A DNA stretch of 64,000 nucleotides, taken from assembly GCA_958496175.1 (NCBI GenBank), contig OY292274.1, positions 60,708,630 to 60,772,629 on the forward strand, given 5' to 3'. The notes under the pieces are model-generated. The model worked only from the letters and a program-made list of their open reading frames with translations. It had not been told where the DNA came from and did no database searches. Below are positions 36,161 through 47,782 of the stretch, in pieces. Each line of letters begins with the position of its first letter. Position 1 is the first letter of the stretch. Source of the stretch: Sisyra terminalis. Lineage: Eukaryota > Arthropoda > Insecta > Neuroptera > Sisyridae. The position numbers and the translations under genes were made by a program.

Positions 36161-36430
36161 ATTCAGGTTGTTTAAGATCGTTTTTTTTAACTTAATATTT
36201 TTTAATATTCCAATTAGCTACGTTTCGTTACGTATCATAACTTCATCAGGATTCTTGAATCACAAAAAATATAATATTTTTAATTTAAATTCAATAAATA
36301 AATAAAATTAATTATTAAAATTAAGTTACGATACGTAACGAAACGTAGATAATTTGAATATTAAAAAATATTAAATAAAAAAACCGATCTTAAACAACCT
36401 GAATTCTCTTCTTATTTAATAAAAGCTGAG
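36145..36430. repeat. Palindromic element with two head-to-head hammerhead-like motifs
   Basis: Arms of about 110 bases share AATAAGAAGA(C/G)AATTCAGG, TTGTTTAAGATCG and CTACGTTTCGTTACGTATC in opposite orientation. A complete core is on the minus strand in the left arm (36215-36250). The right arm keeps the helix II and GAAAC half on the + strand (36321-36349). It is inserted at the end of the hAT transposase remnant. A related, non-palindromic copy lies at 43741-43970. Confidence 0.8.
36215..36250 (-). ncRNA. Hammerhead-like core
   Basis: On the minus strand: CTGATGAA, GTTATG-ATA-CGTAAC (stem with one G-T pair), GAAACGTA, GCTA. CTGATGA is the commonest form of the hammerhead box. The residues after GAAAC give GUA as cleavage triplet. 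It is a close sibling of the motif at 43857-43893, where the stem is fully complementary. Confidence 0.6.
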
Positions 36431-36670
36431 ATCTGAATTTTATAATTTATTTATATTATATATAGGTATACCATTATTTTTACCCTTTTTTAAGATTTAA
36501 ATGCATACGATGTTCGTTGTTCTTTTATTTTTTTGCGACTCTTTCTATATTGTTATAATTTATAATTTATAAGTTATCTTTATAAAATTTTATCAAATTA
36601 AACAGGCAAATAAAACAAGGAAATCCTGTGTTTTCTTTCTTTTTCTAAAATTTCTGCTACCGGTATTAAA

Positions 36671-37085
36671 TCCGGAATTCCGGATTAAGATCTAAAAATT
36701 CTGAGTGCCGGTATTGAATTTTTGGTCCGGTATTGCACTCTCTAGTCATAATGATTAAACATCTTTTGGTATATCGAACTATGCTCAATCAAGGCTTTTA
36801 TATTAGCAAAAATGTATATCTACTGGTAATAATTAGGATGTTGTATCATTATTTACAACAAAATCATAAATTTTAGAATCCGGAATTTCGAAATTAAGAT
36901 CTAAAAAATTTGACTGCCGGTATTGAACTTTTGGTCCGGTATTGCAATTTCTAGTCGTAATGATTGAACATCTTCTGGTACATGTGACTATGGTAAATTA
37001 AGACTTTTATATTAGCTAAAACATATATCTACTGCCAATAATTAGGGTGTTATATCATTATTTACCGTAAATCCTTAAATTTTAG
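36671..37085. repeat. Tandem duplication of the hAT right end plus flank, period about 208
   Basis: Unit 1 (36671-36878) and unit 2 (36879-37085) share ATTAAGATCTAAAAA, TTTTGGTCCGGTATTGCA, TAATGATT(A/G)AACATCTT and TTTTATATTAGC. Unit 1 contains the true right terminus of the hAT element at 35621-36744, so the duplication happened after the hAT insertion. Confidence 0.75.
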
Positions 37086-37089
37086 AAGT

Positions 37090-37845
37090 GTTTTAATGTG
37101 AGCAACGTTTTTTTTTTTTAATTAAATTCGATTGAGGAATAAGAAATTACAAATAGAGAGCACTCAATATTCCACTATTAAGTACCCACATATATTTAAT
37201 ACATAAGTAATATTGTATGTTGACTTTTGAAAGTGAATGTTTCATTTGACCGCGTTCATCTTCACAGTGTGCTAAATTTTTCTTATCCACAATAATCAGA
37301 AGTTAAACCACATACTGATACCCACCAATATGTTATAAAAGCGTATTTTCTTCAATTCGATCTTCCGATATTTTATCTCATTAATTAACAACTTTTTCCA
37401 CTAGTAAATCATATTGATTTCTTAATTACACATTGCAATTTTCTATAATTTTTTTGCTCCAGATGACTGCAAAAATCAAAAACTCCCTTCACTTCTTTTT
37501 TAATTCACAATTAAATGTTAATTTAGTGATGTTATAAATAAAAACATCTGGTCGGCCGAAAAATATTGGTTTAAAAACAAATAGAAGATTTTACTACCGT
37601 AGGCTAGGTTGATTGTTGTCATTGGAAGTTGGAAATAAATCATTGAAAATGATAATTAAAGTATTTGATAAAAAACCTAAGCAAACACGTGTGGTATCTT
37701 GCAAGGAAAAGAGATTAAGTGAATTGGGTTTGTGATTTTTTTTTTTGTGATAAATGGAAAGATCATATATAAGTTTTATAGCAAAACTATTTTTTGTTTT
37801 TTTTTCGCAATAATTTAAACGTTATTTCAAAATAAAAATTAATTT
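37090..37845. other. AT-rich DNA, nothing recognised
   Basis: No coding and no element ends were seen in either direction. Confidence 0.5.
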
Positions 37846-37859
37846 TTTAACCTAGTACC

Positions 37860-38345
37860 GAAAACACGCCGACAGCTCCCGAACAAACCCGAGCGCGTGT
37901 GACGTCGTAATGTTAGTTGTCACTCATTGCAGTTGATACAGAAATAATAAGTACAGTGTTTTGATTGATTTAATTCTGTTGTGATAGTTAAATATTGAAA
38001 TTTATATTGAAAATGTCGAACCTTAAAAGTTATCGTTCTTGTTTTGTACCATTATGTACGAATACTACAAAAACAACTCCTAACAAAATGTTTTTAAATG
38101 CCCAAGATGGCAAACGTCGAAATAAATGGTTTCAAGCAGTGCACTTATATTATCAGACTTTGCTTTTATAAATCCTTTATCACACATAGCTAATTGGAAT
38201 CAACTAACGACTCGTTTTTTAGCAATAAATTTTCAATATTATTGTCTAGTCACGTGTAATAGCTGTAAACGCTGTATTGTTATTAAATAGCTATAACATT
38301 ATTACGTCACAACTATGGTGACCACTCATGGCGCGTTTATAGTCA
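37860..38345 (+). mobile_element. Internally deleted THAP-gene element, suspected DNA transposon remnant
   Basis: A GC-richer block surrounds the truncated THAP frame. Near its left end GTGTGACGTCGTAATGTTA resembles, in reverse complement, the block GTTGTGACGTAATAATGTTA near its right end (about 38296-38315). The 5' part also looks like a leader (TCACTCATTGCAGTTGATAC). THAP domains are the DNA-binding domains of P-element-type transposases and of domesticated host genes. Exact ends and target duplication were not found. Confidence 0.4.
38013..38171 (+). pseudogene. Truncated THAP zinc-finger reading frame
   Basis: A 52-codon frame starts MSNLKSYRSCFVPLCTNTTK and continues through TPNKMFLN, GKRRNKWFQAVH. 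C10-x4-C15, the TPxKMF strand and the KWFQAV helix match the first half of a THAP domain (C-x(2-4)-C-x(35-53)-C-x2-H). The second Cys-x2-His pair and the AVPTIF box are missing: after QAVH the frame runs into unrelated codons and a stop. Either an intron with a poor donor follows, or (more likely) an internal deletion has joined the start of the gene to downstream sequence. It was recognised by motif pattern only. Confidence 0.65.
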
Positions 38346-38944
38346 CGTGAATTTTTTTTAAATTTTATCAATTTTTAATCGTTTATAATTAATTGAAATT
38401 TTTTTTTTAAGTTTTTTGCATTAAATATCAATATTATTAATAATAAAGTTTTAAAATACATGAAAAAAATCAATATTTTTTTTTCAAAATCCCAATATCA
38501 GAAAAAGGGAAAGTAGTGAAGAAGATCTCGAAAGAAAATAGGAACCTGTCCCATACACTCAATGCTTGGGGAAATTTCTACCTGCATTGTTTTCAATATG
38601 AAAACTATTTCGATTAATTTCGTCAAGTTTTTGTTGAGAAATCGTGACATTTAAAGGATTTAATTTCGTCATTTTGGTTAAAACAAATTTAATTATGATT
38701 GAAATGTAACCGAAAGAAACTCGCATAGAGTTTCGCTTTCGTTGATTGAAAGAAAAGTGGGTGTTGTGTAATCGAATGTTTGGATTTTAGTGTTATGATT
38801 TTTTCCGTTATTTCATTCGGTTCCGTTCCGTTCCGTTCCAACGTACGTGAGTTCCGCTATGGCTTTTCTGTGTCGATTGTAAAGGTCGCACGGCGGAAAT
38901 TGGGTCGAGATGCTTTGCAACAATGATCTGTTTCGTTAACTTTA

Positions 38945-41080
38945 TTATTTAACGATTGTTTTCATTCAGAAGTGAATCTTCATGATTTTTTTTCCTACAG
39001 AAAAGAAATTCATGTAAATTTTCACCAGTTTAATTATTCAGTTTTCATCAAATGGATCCAAAATGGACTTTGCCATGGAATTTAGCCAAAGTTTCTTACT
39101 CTATGAAAATTCAACTCTTAATTCCTTATTGATTTTCTATTATTATAAAGAGGAAAGATTTGATTGTTTGTTTGCTTTGAATATGCTCTGAAACTACTTG
39201 ACCGATTTGAAAAATTCTTTCACTGTTGGGAAGCTACACTATTTCCGGTGAACATAGGCTATATTAAATTTTCAAAAAGTTAGGGATCCATACTAAAACT
39301 CCAATAATGTAACCCAAGGTCTGAAAAAATTACCAAAAAACATTCTTTTAACGCGTGCGCTGCTAAAACTATTGGTTATAGAACAAAATAATGTAGTAAG
39401 ATTTTGCAGAACATATCTTTATCTAGAAAAAATAGAGCGACAGCATATGTCTAACTATTATAGTTATGTCACAATAAGTGTTTTTTCATTTTAAAAAATA
39501 TATATAAATGCCACCGCTATAAAAGCTCTTTTATTTATACTTTGGGATTAATCCTTATCAAAATAATTGACGTCATATTTAAGTTTGCTTCAATACCATT
39601 ATATAACTTTTTGAGTTATTCAATTTGAACATTCTATTCGAAAGATATCACAAGTTTAAAAATGTAAGTTATTTGAAAAATGTCGCATGGTCACCGCTCT
39701 TTACTTATAATTAAGACCAACTTTATTGAACTTGGCGATATTTTTTATTTATGTAAAGATGCTGATTGATATACAGATTATTTGGTCTACGGTAGGTATA
39801 CCTACCGTAGCTATACGCAATAGACATACTCTATTCTTTCAATTCAATTTTACTCTTTGCAACAGTTTATTAAATGTCTTTTTAAAGTTGACAAAATAGT
39901 GTTTTTAAGTATGATTATGTTTTTCGTAAAAGAAATAAGAAAAATAAAAATTTTCATATACCCCTACAAATGGCAAATTTTGAAAGTAAATATAATCTAC
40001 ACATACGTTACGCAGACGAAGTTGCGGGGATCAGCTAGTATTTTATATATTCGATCCGAGGATTAATGCAAACCAAAGAAAAATTTTTGAACTACAAATT
40101 TCTAAATTTGCAAGGAATGTTTTTTATTTCACTATAAATCCAACAAATTCAAAGATTAGAAGGAAAATATAAAACATTATTTAATGATTGTTTTGATTCA
40201 GAAGTGAATCTTTATGATTTTTTTTCTACAGAAAATATATTCATGTTAATTTTCACCAGCTTAATTATTCAGTTTTCATCAAATGAATCCAAAATGGACT
40301 TTCCCAATGGAATTTAGCTAAAGTTTCCTACTCTAGGAATATATAACTCTTAATTCCTTATTGATTTTATTTTATATATTCGATTGCCATTTCAAGGATT
40401 AATGGAAACCAAAAAAAAATTTTTGAGCTACAAGTTTCTAAATTTTCAAGGAATGTTTTGTATTTCACTTTAAACTCAACAAATTCAAAGATTAGAAGGA
40501 AAATATAAAACATTATTTAACGATTGTTTTGATTCAGAAGTTAATCTTCATGACTTTTTTTTTCCTACAGAAAAGATATTCATGTTAATTTTCACCAGTT
40601 TAATTATTCAGTTTTTATCAAATGGATCCAAAACGGATTTTGCCAAGGAATTAAGCCAAATTTCCTACTGTTTCCCATCGATTGAAAAATCATGCTATGA
40701 AAATTCAACTCTTAATTATTAATTGATTTTATTCAGAAGTGAATCTTCATGGTTTTTTTCCTGCAAAAAAGATATTCATGTTAATTTTCACCTGTTAAAT
40801 TATTCAGTTTTCATCAAATAGATCCAAAATGGACTTGGCCATAAAATTTAGCCAAAGTTTCCTACTCTATCCCATCGATTGAAAATTTGAAAATTCAACT
40901 CTTAATTCCTTTTTAATTTTATTTGATTTCAATTCCAATTTCAAAGATTAATGGAAACCAAAAAAAAAAAAAAATATTGAGCAACAAATTCCTAAATTTT
41001 CAAAGAATGTTTTTATTTCTATATGAATCCAACAAATACAAAGATTAAAAGGAAAATATAAAACAAAGACTGAAGTATCT
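38945..41080. repeat. Tandem array, period about 335, interrupted by a Helitron
   Basis: Units recur at about 38945, 40040-40375, 40376-40710 and, shortened, 40720-41050. Landmarks: GATTGTTTTGATTCAGAAGT, CATGTTAATTTTCACCAG, TTCATCAAATGGATCCAAAA and ACTCTTAATTCCTTATTGAT. The same-site spacing is 336 between the complete units, and 330 across the Helitron once its 903 bases are removed. The units are non-coding. The short motif GTTCC is repeated just before the array (38820-38840). Confidence 0.85.
39136..40038 (+). mobile_element. Non-autonomous Helitron, copy 2
   Basis: It starts TCTATTATTATAAAGAGGAA and ends TTGCGGGGATCAGCTAG. The neighbouring tandem unit at about 40360-40385 provides the empty site: ATTGATTT followed directly by TATTTTATATATTCG, exactly the bases on either side of the element. 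This fixes both ends to the base and shows no target duplication, as expected for Helitrons; the target here is T/T rather than the usual A/T. It is about 900 bases, with no helicase frame, highly similar to 13795-14739, and carries the same 24-base palindrome (39787-39810). Confidence 0.95.
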
Positions 41081-41084
41081 TAAG

Positions 41085-43130
41085 CTACTATAAAATGGAT
41101 TTCTCTATTCCTGATCAAATTGGTAAACTTGAAAATGCAAATGTTTACTTTGGAAATTATCGAGTTTGAGTATAGATTTCAATTTTCCACTTGGCATCGT
41201 CAAAATAAAAAAAATATCTTATTTTTTTTTTTGTAAATTAAGTATAACAAGATTGCAATTTTCTGCATGGCATCGTCCGACTAAAAACATTATAAATATT
41301 TTTGTAAAGTAAAGGGTCTAGCAGGATCCACATGGCGAGTCGGCCCCCAAATAGGGACCTATGTCGAAACTTATGTTAAAATATCGGCTTGATATACAAA
41401 CGCATTTTATATACTTTTCGCGACCAAATTCCTATTTGACCTTGAGATATGGGCAAAAATGTCCCCCCGCATGACTATTTTTCAAAGTTATATATCTCAA
41501 AAACTAATTAAGCTAGAGAAGTGAAACCAACACGAGGCTGTAGATTATTTTACAGAGTAAATCATATATTTTTTTTGAAATTTTTAGGGAAAAAAATTAT
41601 AGAAAAAAAAATCCAAAAAACAAATGAAATATTATATTTAATGTATTCTTTGAAAATGACAATCACGAAAAAAATATATTTTATGCTTCTACATGAGCAC
41701 TATAACTCATAAAAATTGCGTGAAAAAATAGTTGGTTCAACATCTTGAAAAAAAATAAAATGTAATTTACGCCTAAAAGTATACCTCGTTTTATTTTTTT
41801 TCGAAGTGTTTCACCAACTTTTTTTTCACAAAACTTCAAAAGAAAATAGGCCACATATAGGAGAAAATATATATTATTTTTTTAATTGAAAGTCTAAGGA
41901 ATCATAAAAAAATTATATTACTTTTTTTGTTTTTCTATATTTACTCTTAAGATTATTACTTTCAACAGTCAAAATAATTATCCCAAAAGAAAAGAAAAAA
42001 CAACTAGAGCTCAATTTTTATTAAAATAAGAATAGAAAAAAAAATATCGTCATTGCTATAATTTATTACAACTGGAATAAAATGCGTCTACAATTAATTT
42101 TGGGTACATATTGAAGGCATCTGAATTACTTAAGAATGTTTTTTAGTTCTATATTGGTCCAACAACCTCAAAAATAAGAAGAAATATATAAAACAAAAGC
42201 TACCGTATCTAGCATATACTATTAAAACATGGGTTTCTCTATTCCTAATAAAATTGATAAATATGAAAATACAAAAGTTTTTTTTTTGGAAACCATTGAG
42301 TTTGAATAAAGATTACAATTTCCTTTTGGTATCGTCAAAATAAAAACATTATAATTTTTTTTTAAATAAATTAAACTTAATGAAACCATTATTTAGACAT
42401 ATGCAGAGATTTATGAATCGCAAGTATGCAAATATTTAATACATGAATTCAAAAAAGTGGACTGATAGTGTATATTAAATTCCTCAGTAATATCCTTGTC
42501 ACTAGTAAAACAGGATCAAATTATTTAACTCTTTCGTCGTCCTGAAGACAAGAGGGCATCCATTAATTATGTGAACTGAAAATGGGGAAGGGACCCGATA
42601 AAATCTTATCAAATTTCATTTTAAAGATTGGGGCTGGCGGTAGTTCAAAGTTTTACTTCAACTTAAGAACAATAAAAGTTAATTTAAAAAGGATAAAAAA
42701 ATTAATTGGAGGGTCCCGATTTACCTCCTAAAAACCTTCTAAAAATCTCCTCATCCTCTTTCTTCTTCATTGTACTGAGGGATTCTCCTAAGAGTTCCCT
42801 TACTTTGTGTCCTATAAGAACTATTTTAGTCCTCAGCTTTGGTTCTAGTTCAAATTGGTCAAATTTGCATCTGAGATAAATTTCAGGAGACTGTCAATTG
42901 TATCTTCGTATATATTTCCCAGCTGATTTTCGGATGGGTCAAGAGAAATGAGACGATTTTGAATCATGGTTTTTTTCCCGAAAGCATAAGAACTATGTAA
43001 ATAAAGTTAAATAAAAATTCTACTTCCGTTTCTCAGGTAAAGAATAGCTTTTATATTTAAAAAAAAAATGAAAAATCAACCAAAAAACAGTTTGATTGAT
43101 ATAGAATTTATTACATATTGATCAATCATT
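41085..43130. other. AT-rich repeat-derived DNA
   Basis: Two related stretches, 41090-41230 and 42200-42355, share GGATTTCTCTATTCCT(G/A)AT, TTGAGTTTGA-type and CATCGTCAAAATAAAAA blocks in the same order, so they are diverged direct copies. The segment between them (41310-42100) may be an insertion (starts near AGGATCCACATGGCGAGTCG), but no termini were confirmed. No gene. Confidence 0.5.
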
Positions 43131-43138
43131 ATTAAATA

Positions 43139-43727
43139 TCTCTACTAATATATAAAATTCTTACGTCTGTCTGTACATTTCGATTTTGAACCCAATTTTA
43201 AGGTAAATATATGTTTCAAGAGGCCCTTTATCCGAATTTAACATTTTTAAAATTTTTGTCTGTCTGTCTGTGTGTCCCGATTTAACTAAAGAACGGAAGA
43301 ACCGAATTTAATGAAATTTGGTATTAAGATACAACACAATTTCCCATAGACTATAGACTACTTATTATTCCAAAAAAATATTAAGGGAAGGTATTCCCTA
43401 GGGATGAAAACAGAAATTTTTACACCAGACAGATGAGTTATATATCATTGAAAAGGTAATTTAAAGTTAGAAAATAATCTGTAAAAATATTTTTAGTTGC
43501 ATTGATAAAAAGTACAGTAAATTCAATTTAAATTTAAAAAAATTGCCTCTTTGCAATATAAACCTTTATATATATGAAACACATAGTTGATGTTAATAGC
43601 GTAATGGCTTACGTATCTAACATTCTGATGCTCCTAATTATAATAACTTTCATATGCCACTACAAATATAAAAAGAAAATATAATCTACACCTACGTTAA
43701 GCAGACGAAGTCGCGGGGATCAGCTAG
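43139..43727 (+). mobile_element. Short non-autonomous Helitron, third copy (different subfamily)
   Basis: It starts TCTCTACTAATATATAAAAT and ends GCAGACGAAGTCGCGGGGAT-CAGCTAG, with A before and T after, the canonical Helitron A/T target. The 5' part (TTACGTCTGTCTGTAC, CTGTCTGTCTGTGTGTCC) differs from the two 0.9-kb copies, but the last 100 bases are shared. It is 589 bases with no coding. Confidence 0.9.
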
Positions 43728-43740
43728 TAGATAATAAAAT

Positions 43741-43970
43741 TCTGATCCCAGCTTTTATTAAATAAAAAGATAATTCAGGTTGTTTAAAATCGTTTAAGAA
43801 TTTTTATTTATTTATTGAATTTAAATTGAAAATATTATATTTTTTGTGATTCAAGAAGCCTGATGAAGTTACGATACGTAACGAAACGTAGCTAATTTGA
43901 ATATTAAGAAATATTAAATAAAAAAAACGATTTTAAACAACCTGCATGGTCTTATTAAAAATTATATTTT
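43741..43970 (+). repeat. Element with complete hammerhead-like motif, sibling of 36145-36430
   Basis: It shares AGCTTTTATTAAATAA, AATTCAGGTTGTTTAA, TTTTTTGTGATTCAAGAA and the AAACAACCTG end with the palindromic element at 36.1-36.4 kb, but holds a single motif. Its ends are partial inverted repeats (CAGGTTGTTTAAAATCG and CGATTTTAAACAACCTG). It starts a dozen bases after the end of a Helitron. Confidence 0.7.
43857..43893 (+). ncRNA. Hammerhead-like core, best preserved
   Basis: AGC, CTGATGAA, GTTACG-ATA-CGTAAC (6 perfect pairs), GAAACGTA, GCT. AGC and GCT can pair as a 3-bp helix I, ACGT is self-complementary and can serve as helix III between two copies, and GUA is a valid cleavage triplet. 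The only departure from a textbook hammerhead is one extra A before helix II. Confidence 0.65.
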
Positions 43971-43974
43971 AATT

Positions 43975-45980
43975 TCATTCTTTTTATATAAAATATCTTT
44001 AAAACCAATAGATTGTCAATTTAATGTCGCTAAAAATTGTTTATACGACATAATGTTGGTAGGCACATATTTAGAAATCCAATCTAACGAATAGTTTCAA
44101 TACGATTTCCTTTTGATTCAAAACATGCCACACTCATACCAAAACAGATATCGTCAATGGCCTTATTCAATTAATACAAATCTACACAAAGTAATAAACC
44201 AAACATGTTATTCCAATACCAATATCAATTCGGCTTTGATTTTCAATAGTTCCATTCAATAGAAGCTTTGGTTCAAGTAAACTTAACAAATTGAAAAAAA
44301 ATCGATTATTTTATTCAAACCAAACCAGTTGTGGCACAAATATCAATGAGACGTAACAAAAATTAAAAGACCAAAATACCTTTCGCTAATTTTCGGCACG
44401 TGAATCAATCTAGATAAGGTGTAGGTAAATAATAAACATGGCCATTTAACTAATACTCCACCCGTGTAAAGAAGTTTGACCAATTTTACTCATTGTATAT
44501 GAAGTGATATAATTCAGTGGTTGATATTTGCACAATACGGACCGAAATTTAAATCGAGGCAAACAAGTGATCTTATTAAACGTAAAAGAAGATAATGAAC
44601 GAGGAAAAAATACAAACACACTTATTCAGAACGGCTTAAACTTTGAGTTATGTCAATGCCAAATATTTTAATTTTTAATCTCCCCAAAGGAAATTCAGAT
44701 CAAAAAGCGCACATATAAAAAATATGTAACGTGCAATAATTATTGTAAAGGGCAAATATTTGAGATAAGTGGGCCTCGCGGCATCTGTAATGAGTTCCTA
44801 TTACGCATTTTATCGAAATCCATAATTGTTACGGTTTTTTCTTTCAATTGGGATTTAGAATTTGGTTGCCAAATATGGAACTGGAACTTATTAAGCTTTA
44901 GTTTAGACAAGGTTAAGAAAATCTACATTCAAACTGGAGGAGACAACCAATTGCATTTTATGGTCAAAAATATTTTTTGTGAAGTTTGAATAGTAATAAC
45001 TATCGGAGATAGAAATAAATATTTAAAACCAGTATAATAGTACGAAATTTGTATTTTTTTAGGTATTTCACATGTTATGATAATAATAAAGAATCTTTAA
45101 AATTAGAAGTTTTTAGCTAATTTTTCTTAATTTGGATTCTCCAATAAATCGTCATCTTTTGAATGAATAATTTTGTAATATAATCCGCTTCAAACTTTCG
45201 TAGGGGTATGATACCACCCCCGTTAAATAACAGATATAAAAGATTCCCCTTACACTACTCTCATCGATTCTGCATAACTTTTCAATTGTAAAAATAGGAA
45301 ACAACACAGTAAAATTAATAAATTACTGCAAATTTTTTTTGAGGATCAATGAATAGATAGACCATTGATTTTTTCAACATTTATTTATATTTATTTTAAG
45401 CGTAGGTATATCAATTTTTAGCCAAAAATTCTCAGTAAAACGTAAGTTATTGTTATAATTAATTATTAAAATGATTAAAAATTATAGTTAGTTTAGATTG
45501 GAACTTGGAAAACTTGGAAAAATGGAGTTTTGATATACTTCAGAAGATAAAGTTGCAATTTCACGGTCTTTTTGTTATGCTTTTGTAATAAAAAAAAATT
45601 GGAATTTTTTTATGATTTGACTTTCTTCTGTGCATCTACATGTGCTAAATCTATCCTTATAAATTGGATATAAATATCGAAAAGCATTTCGAGTACCTAC
45701 GCTTAAAATTATAACGATTTCTGTATCTTTGTATCGACTGTCTTTTATAACGACTTTTAATTTAAAAAAAAATTACCACCTTATCTTAGACGTGTTAAAC
45801 TAGCAATTTATACAAAAAAAAAATAATTTTTCTAATCCGTCATATGGGAGAACCCCTTAAAGAAGAAAGTTGTTCATTTTTCCAGATGTACTAAAGTATG
45901 ATTTTCATTAATCTATTTCTGGATATTTGGATTCTTGAATTCATAATTTCAACTCTCCGTGATCTTGAAGAAGTCAACGT
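43975..45980. other. AT-rich DNA with a possible conserved block at 44.7-44.9 kb
   Basis: No gene. The stretch at about 44690-44890 is repeat-free and contains homeodomain-like TAAT sites, GTGGGCCTCGCGGCATCTGT and TTTTATCGAAATCC. This is the sort of composition seen in conserved intronic enhancers, but no comparison was possible. Confidence 0.35.
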
Positions 45981-45990
45981 TTAGATAAAA

Positions 45991-46600
45991 CTAGCAGATA
46001 CCCGCGACTTCGTAAGAGTAATATAATAAATCATCAACAATATTATTGACTTATTTTACTGACCATCAAGGAACATATATATCTTATTTATTTCAACTTC
46101 TTTTATTACAGTAAAAACCCTGATAAATACTTCTATAACTTCCTTAAACACCTACGTTTGTATATGAATAAATATCTCAAATATTTTTGATTTAATTAAA
46201 AATATATTTGTAGATAAAATCTTAATAAAACCAATATATCAAATAATGAAATGAAAATTCTTATCAATATTAATTAGCTTTCAAAATAAATGTACTTAGT
46301 TTATTGCCCTAAAATTTAAAAATATTTTTTGAACAAGCCGAATTTAAGACAATTGTAGAGACTTATGCTTTATTAGTTATTACATAAATTCAAAAAAGTA
46401 GACAGAAAAAAAATGGAATTTGGTACAAAAATTTTATCTATTTTAACGATTCATAAAGTAAATTTTTATATATGACAGACGATTAATAAGTGAAACTTTA
46501 AAAATAATTTTCAACCACCCATTTCATCCCCTAGGGGTTGTAATTTGAAAACAAATCGTTGTACTGAGGTCGTTTTATTTGCTATTGTTTTCTTAACGAA
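45991..46600 (-). mobile_element. Truncated Helitron 3' part
   Basis: CTAGCAGATACCCGCGACTT at 45991 is, on the minus strand, a Helitron 3' end (AAGTCGCGGGTATCTGCTAG). Interior sequence such as CATTTCATCCCCTAGGGGTT (about 46520-46540) is also common in this Helitron group. The 5' terminus was not found, so the right limit is approximate. Confidence 0.5.
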
Positions 46601-46619
46601 AATTATGATTCCAGTATCA

Positions 46620-47290
46620 ACTCTAAAAGAATTATAACTTTGTTATTTTCGATCAAAAATTCAAGATTCTGGACTATAACTTAAAATTTGATCGTTCTAC
46701 TTTTGCTTGTTTGCTACTGAAACCAAAGATATCATAAAATCATTGGGAAAAATTTACTTGTTAATAAATGAGCTTTCAAATGATTGAGCTTTAAATAGAT
46801 AGGTGGTGATAGTGGCGAATTTATAAATTTGCCGCCAATAGGTTATTCAATTTTTGCCGCTCCTACTGACTTCTGAAATTCGATACAATATTTCTCAATC
46901 ATATGAGTTATGATGTTATCATGTTAGGTCATTCATTTATTCTATCAATGGAATTGCAATTTGTGCTCTAGTCTGGACTCTGGACTATTCTTTAATATTC
47001 GATTGTTCTACGTTTGTTATTAACACCAAAGATAGGTATCATAAAACCAATGGGAAGAATTTATTTGTTAACGAATGAGCTTTGAAATGATTGAGCTTTA
47101 AACAGATAGGTGGGGATAGTGGCGGATTTATACATTTGCCGTTAATAAGGTATTAAATTTTTGCATCCCCTATTGACCTTTGAAGTTTGATACACTTTTT
47201 TGCAATCAAAAAAAAAATTTTTTTCTATCAATGAAATCGAAGTTTGTGTTTTATCGTCGTTATTATATCAAATTTTCCTGGGATTAGTAA
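46620..47290. repeat. Tandem duplication, period about 304, containing hAT-like terminus
   Basis: Landmarks TCTGGACTAT, ACCAAAGATA, GAGCTTT(C/G)AAATGATTGAGC, ATAGATAGGTGG-type and TATCAATG occur twice, about 304 bases apart. Each unit holds a GATAGTGGCG(A/G)ATTTATA-AATTTGCCG-like block resembling the left end of a CAGTGGCGGATTTA hAT family. A candidate right end, GGTAAATCTGCCACTG, lies at about 47341-47356. Confidence 0.7.
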
Positions 47291-47625
47291 ATTTATAAGC
47301 CAAATTTGCCACCCTAGACGGCAGCCTATTCAGCCTTCTGGTAAATCTGCCACTGGATAGAAATATTAGATTTTTTATGGGTAAAACCGAAAAATACTAG
47401 AAAAGTTTTGAAAGAATATATTAACTTTATTACCATTTTGAAACAATTCGAATGGACTTGAATCTTTGGACTGAATGATTTGGACTTTATAAATGAAAAT
47501 GCCAAATTATATATTATATTTGGAGAAAAAAATCAAGAAAGTTTTTTAAAACATCAATACATTTACAAGGAAGAGTACAGCTGAATAACATGCTGCCTAG
47601 CTTTAATGTTAACTTTAAATATTGC

Positions 47626-47658
47626 CTGAAGAAGTAAAAATAAAGGCTGCGAAAAAAT
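47626..47658 (+). ncRNA. Hammerhead-like core, decayed (unit 1 of dimer)
   Basis: CTGAAGAAG is kept, but the hairpin has lost most pairing (GTAAA...GGCTGC) and GAAAC has become GAAAA. It is clearly homologous to the intact motif 157 bases downstream and is presumably inactive. Confidence 0.5.
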
Positions 47659-47782
47659 TTCAAAATATATGTTATATTTGGAAAAAAATTCAAGAAAGTA
47701 TTTTAAAACATCAATACCTTTACAAGAAAGAGTACAGTTGAATAACATTTTGTCTTGCTTTAATTTTAACTTGAAATATGGC

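Larger units (their letters stand above)
35621..36744 (+). mobile_element. hAT element with transposase remnant and a nested palindrome
   Basis: The left end starts TAGAGATTGTAATAGTGGTA and the right end, reverse-complemented, TAGAGAGTGCAATACCGG. Flanks GTCATTAT (35613-35620) and GTCATAAT (36745-36752) agree at 7 of 8 positions, as expected for hAT. It carries a C-terminal transposase remnant on the + strand (36017-36160) that is interrupted by a palindromic element with hammerhead-like motifs (about 36145-36430). Its right terminus plus flank is tandemly duplicated at 36879-37085. Confidence 0.85.

Noticed and set aside
46813..47356. Complete hAT element with CAGTGGCGG-type ends
   Set aside because: The left terminus lacks its first C and no 8-base target duplication was found. 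The visible structure is a tandem duplication, so only hAT-like ends are noted.
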